A program made the position numbers and the translations under genes. A stretch of 39,806 nucleotides of DNA from Streptomyces lacrimifluminis (GTDB lineage Bacteria; Actinomycetota; Actinomycetes; Streptomycetales; Streptomycetaceae): contig NZ_BMMU01000044.1 of assembly GCF_014646095.1 (NCBI RefSeq), positions 1-39,806 of the forward strand, given 5' to 3'. The notes beneath the pieces were generated by a model. That model saw nothing but the letters and a program-made list of their open reading frames with translations, was not told where the DNA came from and did no database searches. Positions 1-7,858 of this stretch are shown here, one piece after another (within the stretch, counting starts at the first letter, position 1; every line of letters starts with the position of its first letter).

Positions 1-56
1 GCAGCCGCTCTCTGCTGCTACAAACGCCTCCTCAAACTGACCATGTAGGACACCGT

Positions 57-1199
57 CTAAGGCATGGGGCTGATGGTGCCGTCCTCTGCCATGTCGAAGA
101 GGCCCTGGGTCTTGCCGTCGACCTTGGTGTGCTTGAGCCAGTGCTTTGACAAGTTGTGCAGGTTCTTGTGCTGGCCTTCCCAGACCACCTGGTGTCCGGC
201 ACAGGCCATCTTCACTAGCAGCCGGTGCGGGCCGGTGATGGCGTCGTAGAGCGCGGGAACGGAGAAGGTGAGCAGAGGATCGCCACTGTCCGGTGTGGCG
301 TTCGCGGTTGTGTCGTACTCCCCGTAGGCGATCAGCACGGGCACGCTCCCGCCGAGCACGCCGTCCTGCGCCGCAGCCTCGGTGTTCCAGCCCCACCACA
401 GCGCGTTTCGGAACCGGCTGAGACCCAATGGCTGGCCAGACGGCTGGATCTTCCCCCAGCTACGGCCGATCGGATCGACGTCCATCAGTGCTTTCCACAC
501 CGCATCGACAATGTCGGGCGCACGCTGGCTGGCACAGTGCACCTGGGTTTTCCACCCATCGGCAAATCCCTGCTTGGTGAACACATGCGTGGGGAACCCC
601 GGCGCCGGCAGCGTGGGCGGCGGGCTCGTCCTGCCCGCGGGCGGGAACATGGGCGCGACGAGGAACAGACTTGCGACCTTGTCGGGGTTGTCGATCGCGT
701 ACGGCCCCATCTGGAACGCAGCGGCGGACCACCCGATGAACGCGACCTGCGGGACGTTCCGCTCGGTCCGGATGTATTCGACTACTGCGTCCAGTTCGTC
801 CCAGTCGCTCTGGGAGTTGTTCAGTTGGAACGGGTAGCTGGGCGTCCTCTGGCCAGAGAGTGGGGGTATAAGCAGACTGGTGTGCAGAGCCGGATTGACG
901 TTGCACGGATCCTCCATACGAGGCCGCGTCGACTTGCCCGACCCCTGCAGGTCCATCATGAAGACGTCGTAGCCGGCCTTCGCCAGCGTCACGCCCCACC
1001 CGTAGGTGCTGTGTTGGAGGTCGAAGCCCGCCAGTACAGGAACACTCCTGCCATGCAGCATCAGGACGGCCTTCCGCCCCGCCGGGGGGCCCGGGGGCGT
1101 GCCGTCGTGCTCCCTTACGAAGAGCTCGATCTGCTGGCCCTTCGACGCGGGGACGGTCGACTTATGCGGGACCAGGTGGTCGATCGTTTTGATAGCCAT
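57..1199 (-). CDS. alpha/beta-fold hydrolase
   Basis: A 380-residue protein of the alpha/beta hydrolase superfamily, substrate unknown. The oxyanion-hole region is LMLHGRSVP (about 46-54). The nucleophile elbow is GWSAAA with Ser158. The acid is probably Asp296 in YGEYD, and the catalytic histidine His336 in CAGHQ. A DLQGSGKS segment (83-90) is the usual strand-4 D-x-x-G-x-G-x-S feature of these enzymes and not a P-loop. There is no obvious signal peptide, so it is probably cytoplasmic. The ATG at 1199 follows an AAGG at suitable distance. The last residues, MAEDGTISPMP, recur almost exactly in a second, truncated copy near 2.53 kb. It stands alone; its upstream side is transposase debris. 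The triad is clear; esterase, epoxide hydrolase or lipase roles cannot be separated from the sequence. Confidence 0.85.
   Translation of the reverse strand: MAIKTIDHLVPHKSTVPASKGQQIELFVREHDGTPPGPPAGRKAVLMLHGRSVPVLAGFDLQHSTYGWGVTLAKAGYDVFMMDLQGSGKSTRPRMEDPCNVNPALHTSLLIPPLSGQRTPSYPFQLNNSQSDWDELDAVVEYIRTERNVPQVAFIGWSAAAFQMGPYAIDNPDKVASLFLVAPMFPPAGRTSPPPTLPAPGFPTHVFTKQGFADGWKTQVHCASQRAPDIVDAVWKALMDVDPIGRSWGKIQPSGQPLGLSRFRNALWWGWNTEAAAQDGVLGGSVPVLIAYGEYDTTANATPDSGDPLLTFSVPALYDAITGPHRLLVKMACAGHQVVWEGQHKNLHNLSKHWLKHTKVDGKTQGLFDMAEDGTISPMP
60..93. repeat. 34-bp direct repeat, copy 1 (end of hydrolase gene)
   Basis: Positions 60-93 match 2525-2558 at 33 of 34 bases, with one T/G difference at 71 versus 2536, in the same orientation. 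In this copy the minus strand encodes the hydrolase C-terminus MAEDGTISPMP plus the stop region. Confidence 0.85.
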
Positions 1200-1563
1200 A
1201 GGGACCTTGCCGTTGCTTAGTTGAGTTTCGCGATTGCGTCAGGCTCAGGGCCGGGACGCACACGCCCTGTATTTCTGATCGAAGTGCTGCCGTGGCCGAT
1301 GGCACACAGTTCGGGCCAGCCATACTGCAGGGCTATGGCATCTCGGCCGGAACCAACCGTCCCTTTGAGTGCGTCTGGCGGAGTTGCGGGTTGAGGAGTG
1401 GTAGAAAGCTCCGGTACAGCAGTCTCCTGCTGGCGTGCGTCGTACGTTTTGCAAGCTCGGGGCTGACGTAGACGGCGCAGAGCACGACGGCCATGCACGC
1501 GCGTGAAGGTGAATACTCGCGATGCACTCCCGTATCAGGATCGCACTGCGGCACCTCGTCTGC

Positions 1564-1650
1564 ATCTTGCCCCAGGGCGGTGGCCTGCGTCGGCACGGCG
1601 ACCGCGAAGTACTGGCCGCGATCGTCATCGTGGCGACCTCGGGCTGCACG
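1564..1650 (+). pseudogene. IS5-family transposase N-terminal fragment
   Basis: About 29 codons read LPQGGGLRRHGDREVL followed by AAIVIVATSGCT. This is the conserved N-terminal block of IS5-family transposases, in which a proline/glycine-rich basic stretch precedes a REVLAAIVFVATSGCTW-like helix. After the CT the expected continuation (W-x-x-L-P) is missing and unrelated sequence follows, so a break lies near 1650. No catalytic DDE residues remain. Family assignment rests on remembered sequence similarity. Confidence 0.5.
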
Positions 1651-1699
1651 TCAGATGGCACCGCCACCCGAGCCGGACCGTGCGAGGGCACCGCCGATC

Positions 1700-2130
1700 C
1701 CGGCCGAAGCCACCCACCTGCTCACGCATCCTGACCTGACCGGCATGTCCCGCGAGCTGTTCGACCGGCTCGTGGAGGAACTCGAGCCCTGCCGCCGGGT
1801 CTTGGCCGAGGCGGAGCGGGAGAGAGGAAGGGCCTCAACCGGCGCGGATACAACCCCGGGTTCGGCTTCCTCGACCACCGCCACCACGTCCTGGCCGCCG
1901 TCCTGAGCCGCCGCAACACCGTCACCCTTACCCTGACGGCCTGACTGCTCGGCCGGGACCGCAACACCTTGAGTTATCACGCACACCGAACCATGCCCCT
2001 GCTGGCCTTCGCCGCCGCCCCCGACATCACTGCAGCCATCACCCAGCGCCGACGAACCCGCCCACCCCACACGATCGACGCCCTCCAAGACGTGATCGCT
2101 GACTACAAAAGCTACATTCAAGTCGGGCAG
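1700..2130 (+). pseudogene. probable degraded transposase remnant
   Basis: One frame reads HLLTHPDLTGMSRELFDRL then VEELEPCRRVLAEAERERGR up to about 1831. The reading then shifts to a second frame (LNRRGYNPGFGFLDHRHHVLAAVL) that meets a stop near 1944 and continues as LLGRDRNTLSYHAHRTMPLLA. An N-terminal helical region followed by an HTH-like segment fits the start of an IS5-type or related transposase. The frameshift and stop show that it is not functional. I cannot name the IS family with confidence. Confidence 0.4.
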
Positions 2131-2154
2131 TAGTTACCGATAGTTGACGTCTCA

Positions 2155-2460
2155 TCACCAGTGCGTCTCCCCGGGGAAATACTTCGCCGCCCTGCGCAGG
2201 ATCTCGCGTTCCTCCTCCAGGTCGCGGACTTTCTTGCGCAGTGCCGCGTTCTCCGCCTCCAGCGGCGTGGGCGGCTCCGCGGGTGCCTCCGTCCGACGCT
2301 CCCTCGGCCGGTTCGCCCCGGCCGCCCGTACCCAGTTCCGCAACGTCTCCGGGTTGACTCCCGGGTCAGTCGCGACCTGCCTGATCGTCGCTTCAGGGTG
2401 CGACCGGCACAGCGCGACCGCATCCGCCTTGAACTCCGGCGGGTAGTGCTTCGTGACCAC
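2155..2460 (-). CDS. IS3-family transposase OrfA (orphan)
   Basis: A 101-residue helix-turn-helix protein of the IS3 OrfA type. It opens with YPPEFKADAVAL, has an HTH (IRQVATDPGVNPETLRNWV, about 26-44), then a leucine/charge-rich coiled coil (LEAENAALRKKVRDLEEERE, about 68-87) ending in ILRRAAKYF. These are the hallmark OrfA features that bind the IS ends and pair with OrfB. In an intact IS3 element orfB follows directly in the -1 frame. Here no DDE reading frame follows below 2155, so the element has lost its catalytic half. It starts with GTG at 2460. The remnant cannot transpose alone. Confidence 0.85.
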   Translation of the reverse strand: MVTKHYPPEFKADAVALCRSHPEATIRQVATDPGVNPETLRNWVRAAGANRPRERRTEAPAEPPTPLEAENAALRKKVRDLEEEREILRRAAKYFPGETHW

Positions 2461-2773
2461 GAGATGTCCGTTCTCAGATCCTCAGAATCCAGTGTTTCGC
2501 GTGTCCAAGATCAAACACCCCAGTAGGCATGGGGCGGATGGTGCCGTCCTCTGCCATGGAGCGCAGGGCCGCCCATCCCAGGTGAGTCCGGCGCAAAACG
2601 CCCCGGCACCGCTCCGCACAGCAACCGAGCCACCGTCCACAGGCTGCCGACTCTCGGAACTGCTTGTCCCCTGGTCCGCAACCCGCCGAAAGCCCCCCGA
2701 GGGCCTCCCTGCGGGCACCGCTCAGGAGAGGCACTCTTGAGAGAGAGCATGAAGAAAAATCTGAGGAGGGGAC
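2461..2773. other. intergenic region with truncated hydrolase-end copy
   Basis: No complete gene is seen. The minus strand between about 2480 and 2600 carries a MAEDGTIRPMP peptide similar to the hydrolase C-terminus at 57-1199, but the catalytic body is absent, so this is a fragment only. The 3' part holds the leader of the mannanase gene, with a GAGGAGGGG ribosome site just before 2774. Confidence 0.5.
2525..2558. repeat. 34-bp direct repeat, copy 2 (gene-end fragment)
   Basis: Second copy of the 60-93 repeat. The minus strand encodes MAEDGTIRPMP, which here is followed by further residues in place of a stop. It marks a remnant of a second gene related to the hydrolase, or a duplicated end. 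Confidence 0.8.
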
Positions 2774-3814
2774 ATGCAGAAGCGAGCAAACCATCTGCTG
2801 CCCACGGAAGCGGCCACGGCGCTGGCGTCCACGTCCGGAACCGCCGATGAGGCCGAGGCCGCCATCGGCATCCGCGTCAGCAACGGACGCGTCGTCGAGG
2901 CCAACGGCAACGACTTCGTGATGCGCGGCGTCAACCATCCTCACGCTTGGTACACCGACCAGACAGGCTCCCTCGCCGACATTAAGGCGAAGGACGCCAA
3001 CACCGTCCGCGTGGTGCTCTCCAGCGGCCATCATTGGCCGATGACCAGCGCCGCTGAGGTCTCTACCATCGTCCGGCTGTGCAAGCGGAACCGGCTGATC
3101 TGCGTGCTGGAGGTGCACGACACCACCGGTTACGGCGAGGTGAGCGGCGCAGCCACGCTCTCCGAGGCCGCCGATTACTGGATCAAGGTCAGAGGAGCAC
3201 TGCAGGGCCAGGAGAAGTACGTCGTCATCAACATCGGCAACGAGCCGCACGGCAACAAGGATTACGAGCGCTGGACTTGCGACACCAGCGCCGCTATCGG
3301 GAAGCTGCGAGGCGCCAGCTTCCGCCACGCCATCATGGTCGACGCCCCAAACTGGGGCCAGGACTATTCGGGTACCATGCGCAACCACGCCCACACGGTC
3401 TTCGACGCCGACCCCAACCGGAACACGATCTTCTCGATCCACATGTACGGGGTCTACGAAAACGCCGATACGGTGCGGGACTACCTCGACTTCTTCGTCA
3501 GCGCCGGATTGCCGATCCTGATAGGTGAGTTCGGCGACTGGCACACCGACGGCAACCCCAACGAGGACGCGATCATGGCCACCGCGGAGGAACTCAGCCT
3601 GGGATACTTGGGCTGGTCCTGGAGCGGCAACACTGGCGGCTACCTGGACATGGTCGACAACTTCAAGGCCGACTTCCTGACCGACTGGGGCAAACGCATT
3701 TTCAGCGGCACCGACGGCATCGCAGCCACCGCGAAGGAGGCCACCATCTACGCCAGCGGAGGTAGCACCGGCGGCAATGGCGGCACCGCCCCGAGGGGCT
3801 ACCTTTACGCGTGA
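2774..3814 (+). CDS. manA: GH5 (subfamily 8-like) endo-beta-1,4-mannanase, catalytic domain only
   Basis: A 346-residue glycoside hydrolase family 5 enzyme closely resembling Streptomyces ManA mannanases, which cleave internal beta-1,4 bonds of mannans. It begins the fold with IRVSNGRVVEANGNDFVMRG (33-52). The acid/base is Glu157 in NIGNEPHG and the nucleophile Glu252 in PILIGEFGDW. SIHMYGVY and GYLGWSWSGN are the usual substrate-cleft motifs. The family is normally secreted and carries a C-terminal binding module. Here the N-terminus (HLLPTEAATALASTSGTADE) has acidic residues inside the expected hydrophobic signal core. The C-terminus stops just after a Gly/Ser/Thr linker (about 328-340) with no binding domain. 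Strong AGGAGG ribosome site before ATG 2774. Catalysis is probably intact; secretion is doubtful. Confidence 0.9.
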   Translation: MQKRANHLLPTEAATALASTSGTADEAEAAIGIRVSNGRVVEANGNDFVMRGVNHPHAWYTDQTGSLADIKAKDANTVRVVLSSGHHWPMTSAAEVSTIVRLCKRNRLICVLEVHDTTGYGEVSGAATLSEAADYWIKVRGALQGQEKYVVINIGNEPHGNKDYERWTCDTSAAIGKLRGASFRHAIMVDAPNWGQDYSGTMRNHAHTVFDADPNRNTIFSIHMYGVYENADTVRDYLDFFVSAGLPILIGEFGDWHTDGNPNEDAIMATAEELSLGYLGWSWSGNTGGYLDMVDNFKADFLTDWGKRIFSGTDGIAATAKEATIYASGGSTGGNGGTAPRGYLYA

Positions 3815-3853
3815 ACGGCGTCCCGACCGCCCCCCACGGACGACCGGACTGGG

Positions 3854-3868
3854 GGAACCAGCGGTTCC
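3854..3868. terminator. possible short hairpin after mannanase gene
   Basis: GGAACC-AGC-GGTTCC forms a 6-bp stem with a 3-nt loop about 40 bp after the mannanase stop. There is no T-tract. It is a weak candidate for a terminator or RNA-stabilising hairpin. Confidence 0.3.
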
Positions 3869-4001
3869 TGTCGTGTCGGGCCCGCCCGGTGGCGTAGGCA
3901 GCGAACATCTCTATTCTGTGCCGGTAACTTGGCGAAACCGGCCGTGCGGGCTTTCCTCGCGCCTCGGCGCTTTGCTCAATGGCAACCAGATAGGGGTCAC
4001 A

Positions 4002-4214
4002 ATGATGGATGAACTGACCTTCGTCACCCGCAGCACACTCGTGATGAAAGACCCCGGAATGTACGGAATCGAGAGCGTCCTCATCAAGAAGCACGTGTTC
4101 AATGCTTCCAATCCGATTCTGCGAGGTGCTCTGCTATATGACGCTGAAAGCGGGCAGAACTACTTCGTGACGGACGACGACCTCGCTCGGTACGAGCAGT
4201 CACCGCCGGAATGA
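4002..4214 (+). CDS. small hypothetical protein, 70 residues
   Basis: The ATG at 4002 (a second ATG follows directly) is preceded by AGGGG at about 8 nt. The product starts MMDELTFVTRSTLVMKDPGM and ends VTDDDLARYEQSPPE. It is acidic and shows no cysteines, signal peptide or membrane segment. The alternation of short hydrophobic stretches (SVLIKKHVF, ALLYDAESGQNYFV) suggests a compact beta-rich fold. The longer open frame upstream of 4002 is proline/arginine-rich and not protein-like. I do not recognise a family. Confidence 0.55.
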   Translation: MMDELTFVTRSTLVMKDPGMYGIESVLIKKHVFNASNPILRGALLYDAESGQNYFVTDDDLARYEQSPPE

Positions 4215-4331
4215 GCGTGCCATCGACAGCACACGTCTGGCTTAGCTAGGGCGTGTATCGAAACGGTCGGGCCGGGCCGGCTCCAGGCGGGCCCAGCACC
4301 GACAGGGTCCGGCCCGAGACCGAAGGCCCGG

Positions 4332-4499
4332 ATGAAACTCACCATCGACACCGACAAGGTCGCCGACACCGCCCAGTGGGCGCTGCACGCCATCCCCGGC
4401 AACCCACCCGCCCCAGTACTGGCCGGCATGCGACTCGAAGCCGACGACAACACCCTGCTCCTGAGCAGCTTCGATTACTACCGCTCCGCCCGCGCCCGT
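4332..4499 (+). pseudogene. dnaN: DNA polymerase III beta clamp (DnaN) N-terminal fragment
   Basis: About 56 codons beginning MKLTIDTDKVADTAQWALHA, then PPAPVLAGMRLEADDNTLLL and SSFDYYRSARAR. This matches the first strand-helix-strand unit of the sliding clamp (typical pattern: MKLTIDR...F...V.W....LP..P..PVLAG..LEA....L.LS.FDYE.SAR). A full clamp has about 375 residues. Here similarity ends near 4500 and the frame runs on only to 4610 with unrelated sequence. Plasmid-type second dnaN genes occur in Streptomyces mobile elements, and this is probably a leftover of one. It abuts the 3' end of the convergent ferritin-like gene, so a rearrangement junction lies near 4500. Confidence 0.6.
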
Positions 4500-4535
4500 G
4501 AGGCCGTACCTCGGCGGCAGCCTTCGCGTGTTCGA

Positions 4536-5612
4536 TCAGGCTGGGATGTACAGGAACTCGGGCCCGTATGTCTGTCCGCTCCCGTCCGGCAGCTCGTGGC
4601 GCATCAGTGAACGGGCGGGACTCGCCAGGCTCCGCATTGTCGCTTCAGCTTCTTCGAAGGCTTCGTTCACTGCCTGCGGATCGTCCGTCTGCCACGTCTT
4701 CTCCAGCCATCGCAGCAGTTCGCTGTAGCGCTGGTTGAATTTTGTGAGGAGTTCCTGCACCTCGGCGTCGGGACGGTGCATCGGCTCCTGTGCCCAGCCT
4801 CCCTTGGGCACGCGCCCCATCCGGTGGGCCTCGGGCATCACGATGGGATCGCCTTGGTAGGCCCACCCCTCGGGAGCCGTCGGCACTTCGACCAGCTTCT
4901 TGCCCTGCAGGATCTGGCGGAACTCGTAGTAGTGGGCGAGTTCGCCCTCCCTGCCGAAGTAGCGGTTCTTGGGTGAGCTGTGGCTTCCCTCGCCCTGTTC
5001 CATGATGACCTGGATGGCGTCGTCCACGGACTGCGGTGTGGAGAGCGGGACGAGGCTGTTTCCCATGCCGTGGGCGTTCGTCATCTCCCTCTCGACCTGT
5101 CTGTGGCCTTTGATCAGGTCAGGGTTCTGCTTGAACGCTTGCCGGACAGCGCTGTAGAAGGCCCCGATCGACGTGCTGGGTTCCTCGAATTCGGCGACGG
5201 GGTCCTCGGGCCGTTCGATCTGGCAGTACATGTCGACGGAAGCGCGGCTCAGACCGCTGAGGAACACGGAGAGGTTGGGCCGTACTCCCCCGGGCAGTGG
5301 GCCAGGATACTTCGGAACCAGATCGGGGTCTGCGATGCGCGGGGACCCGCCGATGGTGGTGAGCATGTTGCACGCCAACCCCATGTGAGACATCTCGTCC
5401 ATGACGATCGCCAAGATGGCGTCGTGGACGGCCTTGTCCTTCTCCGGGTCCTTGATCGACCACAGTCCGCACAGATACGGAGGGATGGTCGCGAGCTCCA
5501 GCATGACCGCTAGTTGCAGGGCGTCCTGCAACCACCTTTGATTTCGCTGCGGTTCGGGCTGGCTCATCAAGGCGACGATCGCCTTGCCCTCATAGGCGAG
5601 AGCTTGGGTCAA
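4536..5612 (-). CDS. ferritin-like (VioB/iminophenylpyruvate dimer synthase-type) protein
   Basis: About 358 residues. The N-terminal part is the ferritin-like domain shared with VioB and RebD-type enzymes: LQLAVMLELATIPPYLCGLW, then AIVMDEMSHMGLACNMLTTIGG, GSPRIADPDLVPKYPGPLPGG and a later YCQIERPED. The E..TIPPYL and DEM.HM elements supply probable metal ligands. A second helical part contains GEGSHSSPKNRYFGREGEL and AHYYEFRQI. Related proteins couple oxidised amino-acid imines; standalone copies like this have unknown substrates. The open frame extends to GTG/ATG codons at 5645/5642. A perfect AAGGAG lies six bases before a TTG at 5612, so I prefer TTG. It lies 47 bp after the small gene at 5660-6160, same strand, probably as an operon. 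Confidence 0.75.
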   Translation of the reverse strand: MTQALAYEGKAIVALMSQPEPQRNQRWLQDALQLAVMLELATIPPYLCGLWSIKDPEKDKAVHDAILAIVMDEMSHMGLACNMLTTIGGSPRIADPDLVPKYPGPLPGGVRPNLSVFLSGLSRASVDMYCQIERPEDPVAEFEEPSTSIGAFYSAVRQAFKQNPDLIKGHRQVEREMTNAHGMGNSLVPLSTPQSVDDAIQVIMEQGEGSHSSPKNRYFGREGELAHYYEFRQILQGKKLVEVPTAPEGWAYQGDPIVMPEAHRMGRVPKGGWAQEPMHRPDAEVQELLTKFNQRYSELLRWLEKTWQTDDPQAVNEAFEEAEATMRSLASPARSLMRHELPDGSGQTYGPEFLYIPA

Positions 5613-5659
5613 GGGAGACTCCTTCCCATCGCGCGGTCGCATCACAGCGGATGGCCGCT

Positions 5660-6160
5660 TCAGTGCAGTTGCTGGACACCCGTCGCGTCACGGACGAAGA
5701 CGGAGCGGGTGTCCGTGGCGCTGTAGCGCTCCTTGACGTTGAAAGCGGCTGGCGTACCTGCCACCGGGGCGTCCGGCTGTTCCACGTACAGGACGTAGGT
5801 CTTCGCCGTGTCCGTCTCGCTGTCGAGTTGCAGCCAGGCTTTGCTGCCCGCGGCGGGAAGGGTGCCGGCTGCCTTGATGGTCACCGAGGTGGCCGTCTGG
5901 TCGAAGGTGTACGTCGCCGCGCCGAGTTCGAGCCGCTTGCGGGCGCCGTCCTTCCAGCGTGTAAAGAGCTCGATCCACTCCTCTGGCCACAGTCCGCCGT
6001 GGCTGCCCGGCGGCATGTTGCTTTTCAGGCGGCCGAGGATGTCGTCGGCTTGGGCGACGACGGCGTCATAGTCCCAGAGGTCGAACGCGTCACTCATATG
6101 GTCGCGATCGGTGGCGCGGAACATGGGCCGGATATGGAGTTCGAAGACTGGTGTACGCAC
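5660..6160 (-). CDS. conserved hypothetical partner of ferritin-like protein
   Basis: A 166-residue protein with no membrane segment. Its first half carries a distinctive block: FELHIRPMFRATDRDHM, DLWDYDAVV, ILGRLKSNMPPGSHGGLWP and EEWIELFTRWKDGARKRL (about 6-75). I associate this block with small proteins encoded beside VioB-like ferritin proteins, some of them with similar HIRP(M/L)FR and MPP...G.WP...I..F.RW elements. Function unknown. The second half is a beta-rich region (TATSVTIKAAG, TAKTYVLYVEQPD) that may be a small immunoglobulin-like fold. A GGAGG lies upstream of the GTG start at 6160. As the first gene of the pair it precedes the ferritin-like gene by 47 bp. Confidence 0.6.
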   Translation of the reverse strand: MRTPVFELHIRPMFRATDRDHMSDAFDLWDYDAVVAQADDILGRLKSNMPPGSHGGLWPEEWIELFTRWKDGARKRLELGAATYTFDQTATSVTIKAAGTLPAAGSKAWLQLDSETDTAKTYVLYVEQPDAPVAGTPAAFNVKERYSATDTRSVFVRDATGVQQLH

Positions 6161-6307
6161 GTTGACCGTAAACCTCCATCAGGACGTCCTTGAGCCTGAC
6201 CTCCGTAACGAGGTCCGTCGGCTGCGGCTGTCGTTCAGTTGCGCGGAATGGCGCGGAGTGAGCGCGCTGATGTCCTGGCGTTTCCTGATCACCGCTTCCT
6301 CCGTTTC

Positions 6308-7858
6308 TCAGCCGAAGGTAGAGGAGGCGGTGACGCTGTACGAGGCATCAGTCCGAATGTGGGCGCGCCGCCAGTTCCCTGGCCCCTTTGTGCAGGTCAG
6401 GGATGCGGCTGGGTGATCGTCGATCCAGGACAGGCCTCCGATGTCGAGGTGGTGGCGGGTGCGGGTGACGGCGACGTAGGCGAGGCGGGCTTCGCCGTCG
6501 TCGATCGGGCCGGGTACCGCGCGGCCGGTGTCGTCCAGTTGGTTGCTGTCCTTGGGCGGGGTGAAGTCGTCGGCGATTCTCACGCGGCGCCATTCTCGGC
6601 CCTTGGCTTTGTGGGCGGTGGAGACGGTGATCTCGGCCTGTTGTTCGGGGACGAGTTGGGCGACGGCGGAGAGGATGGCGTCGGTGCCGTGGGTGTCGAC
6701 GAGGTCGACGAGTGGCTGCAGATCGCGGCCGGCCGGGTCGTGGGCGGCGTAGTCCTGCAGTTGCCCCCAGGAGGGGAAGAGGACGAGTTCGGGATGGGTG
6801 GTGCGGCGGCCGTCCTTCAGGTCGTGGGCGGCCAGGGCCAGGGCGCGCAGGCTGTCTCCTCCCCCGACCAGGGCCACGCGGTATCCGGTGGTCAGCAGGT
6901 CCATGACCTGGGCGATGGCTCCGACATTGGTGCGGCACAGCACCGCGTCGGGCTGGCCGAGGGGGCCGAGTTCGGTGGGCACGGTCTCGGTTCCGGTGAG
7001 GCGGAGGGGGGCGTCGGCGATGGCCAGCCACCGGTTGGCCTCGTCGGCGAGGCGGGGGCCGAAGCGGAAGGACTGGGAGAGGGCGAGTTGGGTGCCGTCG
7101 AAGCCGGTCATGACGTCTTTGGCACCGCGCCAGTCGTAGATGGCCTGGGCGGAGTCGCCGACCATGACCAGCTGGGTGTGGTCGCGTTGGTCGAGGAAGA
7201 TCTGTTCGACGACGGGGTTGGTGTCCTGGGCCTCGTCGAGGAGGAGGAAGTCGGTGGCGATTTTCGGGGCGGTGAGGGCCCAGATTTTCAGGTAGTGGTC
7301 GTGGTCGAAGCGAACCGCGCCGTCGTCGGGGTGCTGGAGGTCGGCCCAGGCTTTGCGGGCGAAGGGGACGATGTGGGCGGCGAGTTGGGCGTGCAGGTCG
7401 CGGCCGTCCAGGCCACGAAGGTGGGGGACGTGGTGGCGGGTGATGGCGGGGTCGGCGGTGTGGCAGAAGCGGGCCACCGTACGCAGGGCGGCGTTGGAGA
7501 GCGTTCGTTGTGACAGGTCGCGTTCGCCGATCCGGATGCCTTTGGTGATGCCGAGAGCTTGTCCGGTCTGCCAGGCCGGACGGCGGGGTGCGCCCAGGCG
7601 GCGGGTGTATTGGTGGCCGATGGCGGCGTAGGCGAGGGCGTGGGCGGTCTTGCAGGTGACGGTGGGCGGGAAGCGCGCGGCGGCGTCCTGGGCGATGGCC
7701 CGGTTGTAGGCGAGGTAGCGGCCGCGGCGCCGGGTGGCGTGGGCGAGCTGGGCCAGGGTGGTGGTCTTGCCGGTGCCCGCACCGGCCTGCAGGGCCAGGT
7801 GGTCGCCGGCGTGGAAGGCGTCGGCTGCGGCTTGCTGTTCGTCGGTGGGGGTCAGCAC
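6308..7858 (-). CDS. UvrD/Rep-like superfamily 1A DNA helicase
   Basis: A 516-residue SF1A helicase with the full motif set. These are a Q motif (LTPTDEQQAAADAF), Walker A AGAGTGKTT (25-33), motif Ia region CKTAHALAY, Walker B FLLLDEAQD (204-212), motif III VGDSAQAIYDWRGA (233-246), motif IV SFRFG, motif V TAHKAKGREW (414-423) and motif VI VAVTRTRHH (462-470). It is shorter than chromosomal UvrD (about 700 residues), with reduced 1B/2B insertions, as in plasmid and phage versions or the Fbh1-like group. It probably unwinds DNA 3'-5'. Its GTG start lies inside the end of the preceding gene (7852-8334), so translation is coupled. It is the last gene of a three-gene unit with 8331-9209. Confidence 0.85.
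   Translation of the reverse strand: MLTPTDEQQAAADAFHAGDHLALQAGAGTGKTTTLAQLAHATRRRGRYLAYNRAIAQDAAARFPPTVTCKTAHALAYAAIGHQYTRRLGAPRRPAWQTGQALGITKGIRIGERDLSQRTLSNAALRTVARFCHTADPAITRHHVPHLRGLDGRDLHAQLAAHIVPFARKAWADLQHPDDGAVRFDHDHYLKIWALTAPKIATDFLLLDEAQDTNPVVEQIFLDQRDHTQLVMVGDSAQAIYDWRGAKDVMTGFDGTQLALSQSFRFGPRLADEANRWLAIADAPLRLTGTETVPTELGPLGQPDAVLCRTNVGAIAQVMDLLTTGYRVALVGGGDSLRALALAAHDLKDGRRTTHPELVLFPSWGQLQDYAAHDPAGRDLQPLVDLVDTHGTDAILSAVAQLVPEQQAEITVSTAHKAKGREWRRVRIADDFTPPKDSNQLDDTGRAVPGPIDDGEARLAYVAVTRTRHHLDIGGLSWIDDHPAASLTCTKGPGNWRRAHIRTDASYSVTASSTFG

Larger units (their letters stand above)
1200..2154. other. intergenic IS graveyard
   Basis: This stretch of about 950 bp lies between the hydrolase and the IS3 orfA and holds no intact gene I can support. 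It contains two fragments resembling transposases in different frames (listed separately). Reading frames here are short and interrupted, as expected for decayed insertion sequences. Confidence 0.6.

Noticed and set aside
3777..4001. Long N-terminal extension of the 70-residue protein
   Set aside because: It overlaps the mannanase end, is Arg/Pro-rich and lacks a ribosome site, while ATG 4002 has one.
4244..4262. TAGGGCGTGTATCGAAA resembling a Streptomyces IS end
   Set aside because: No matching inverted partner or transposase found nearby, so it cannot be supported.
6239..7513. 424-codon plus-strand frame opposite the UvrD-like helicase
   Set aside because: Gly/Val/Asp-rich low-complexity translation typical of the antisense of a GC-rich gene; the minus strand has all helicase motifs.
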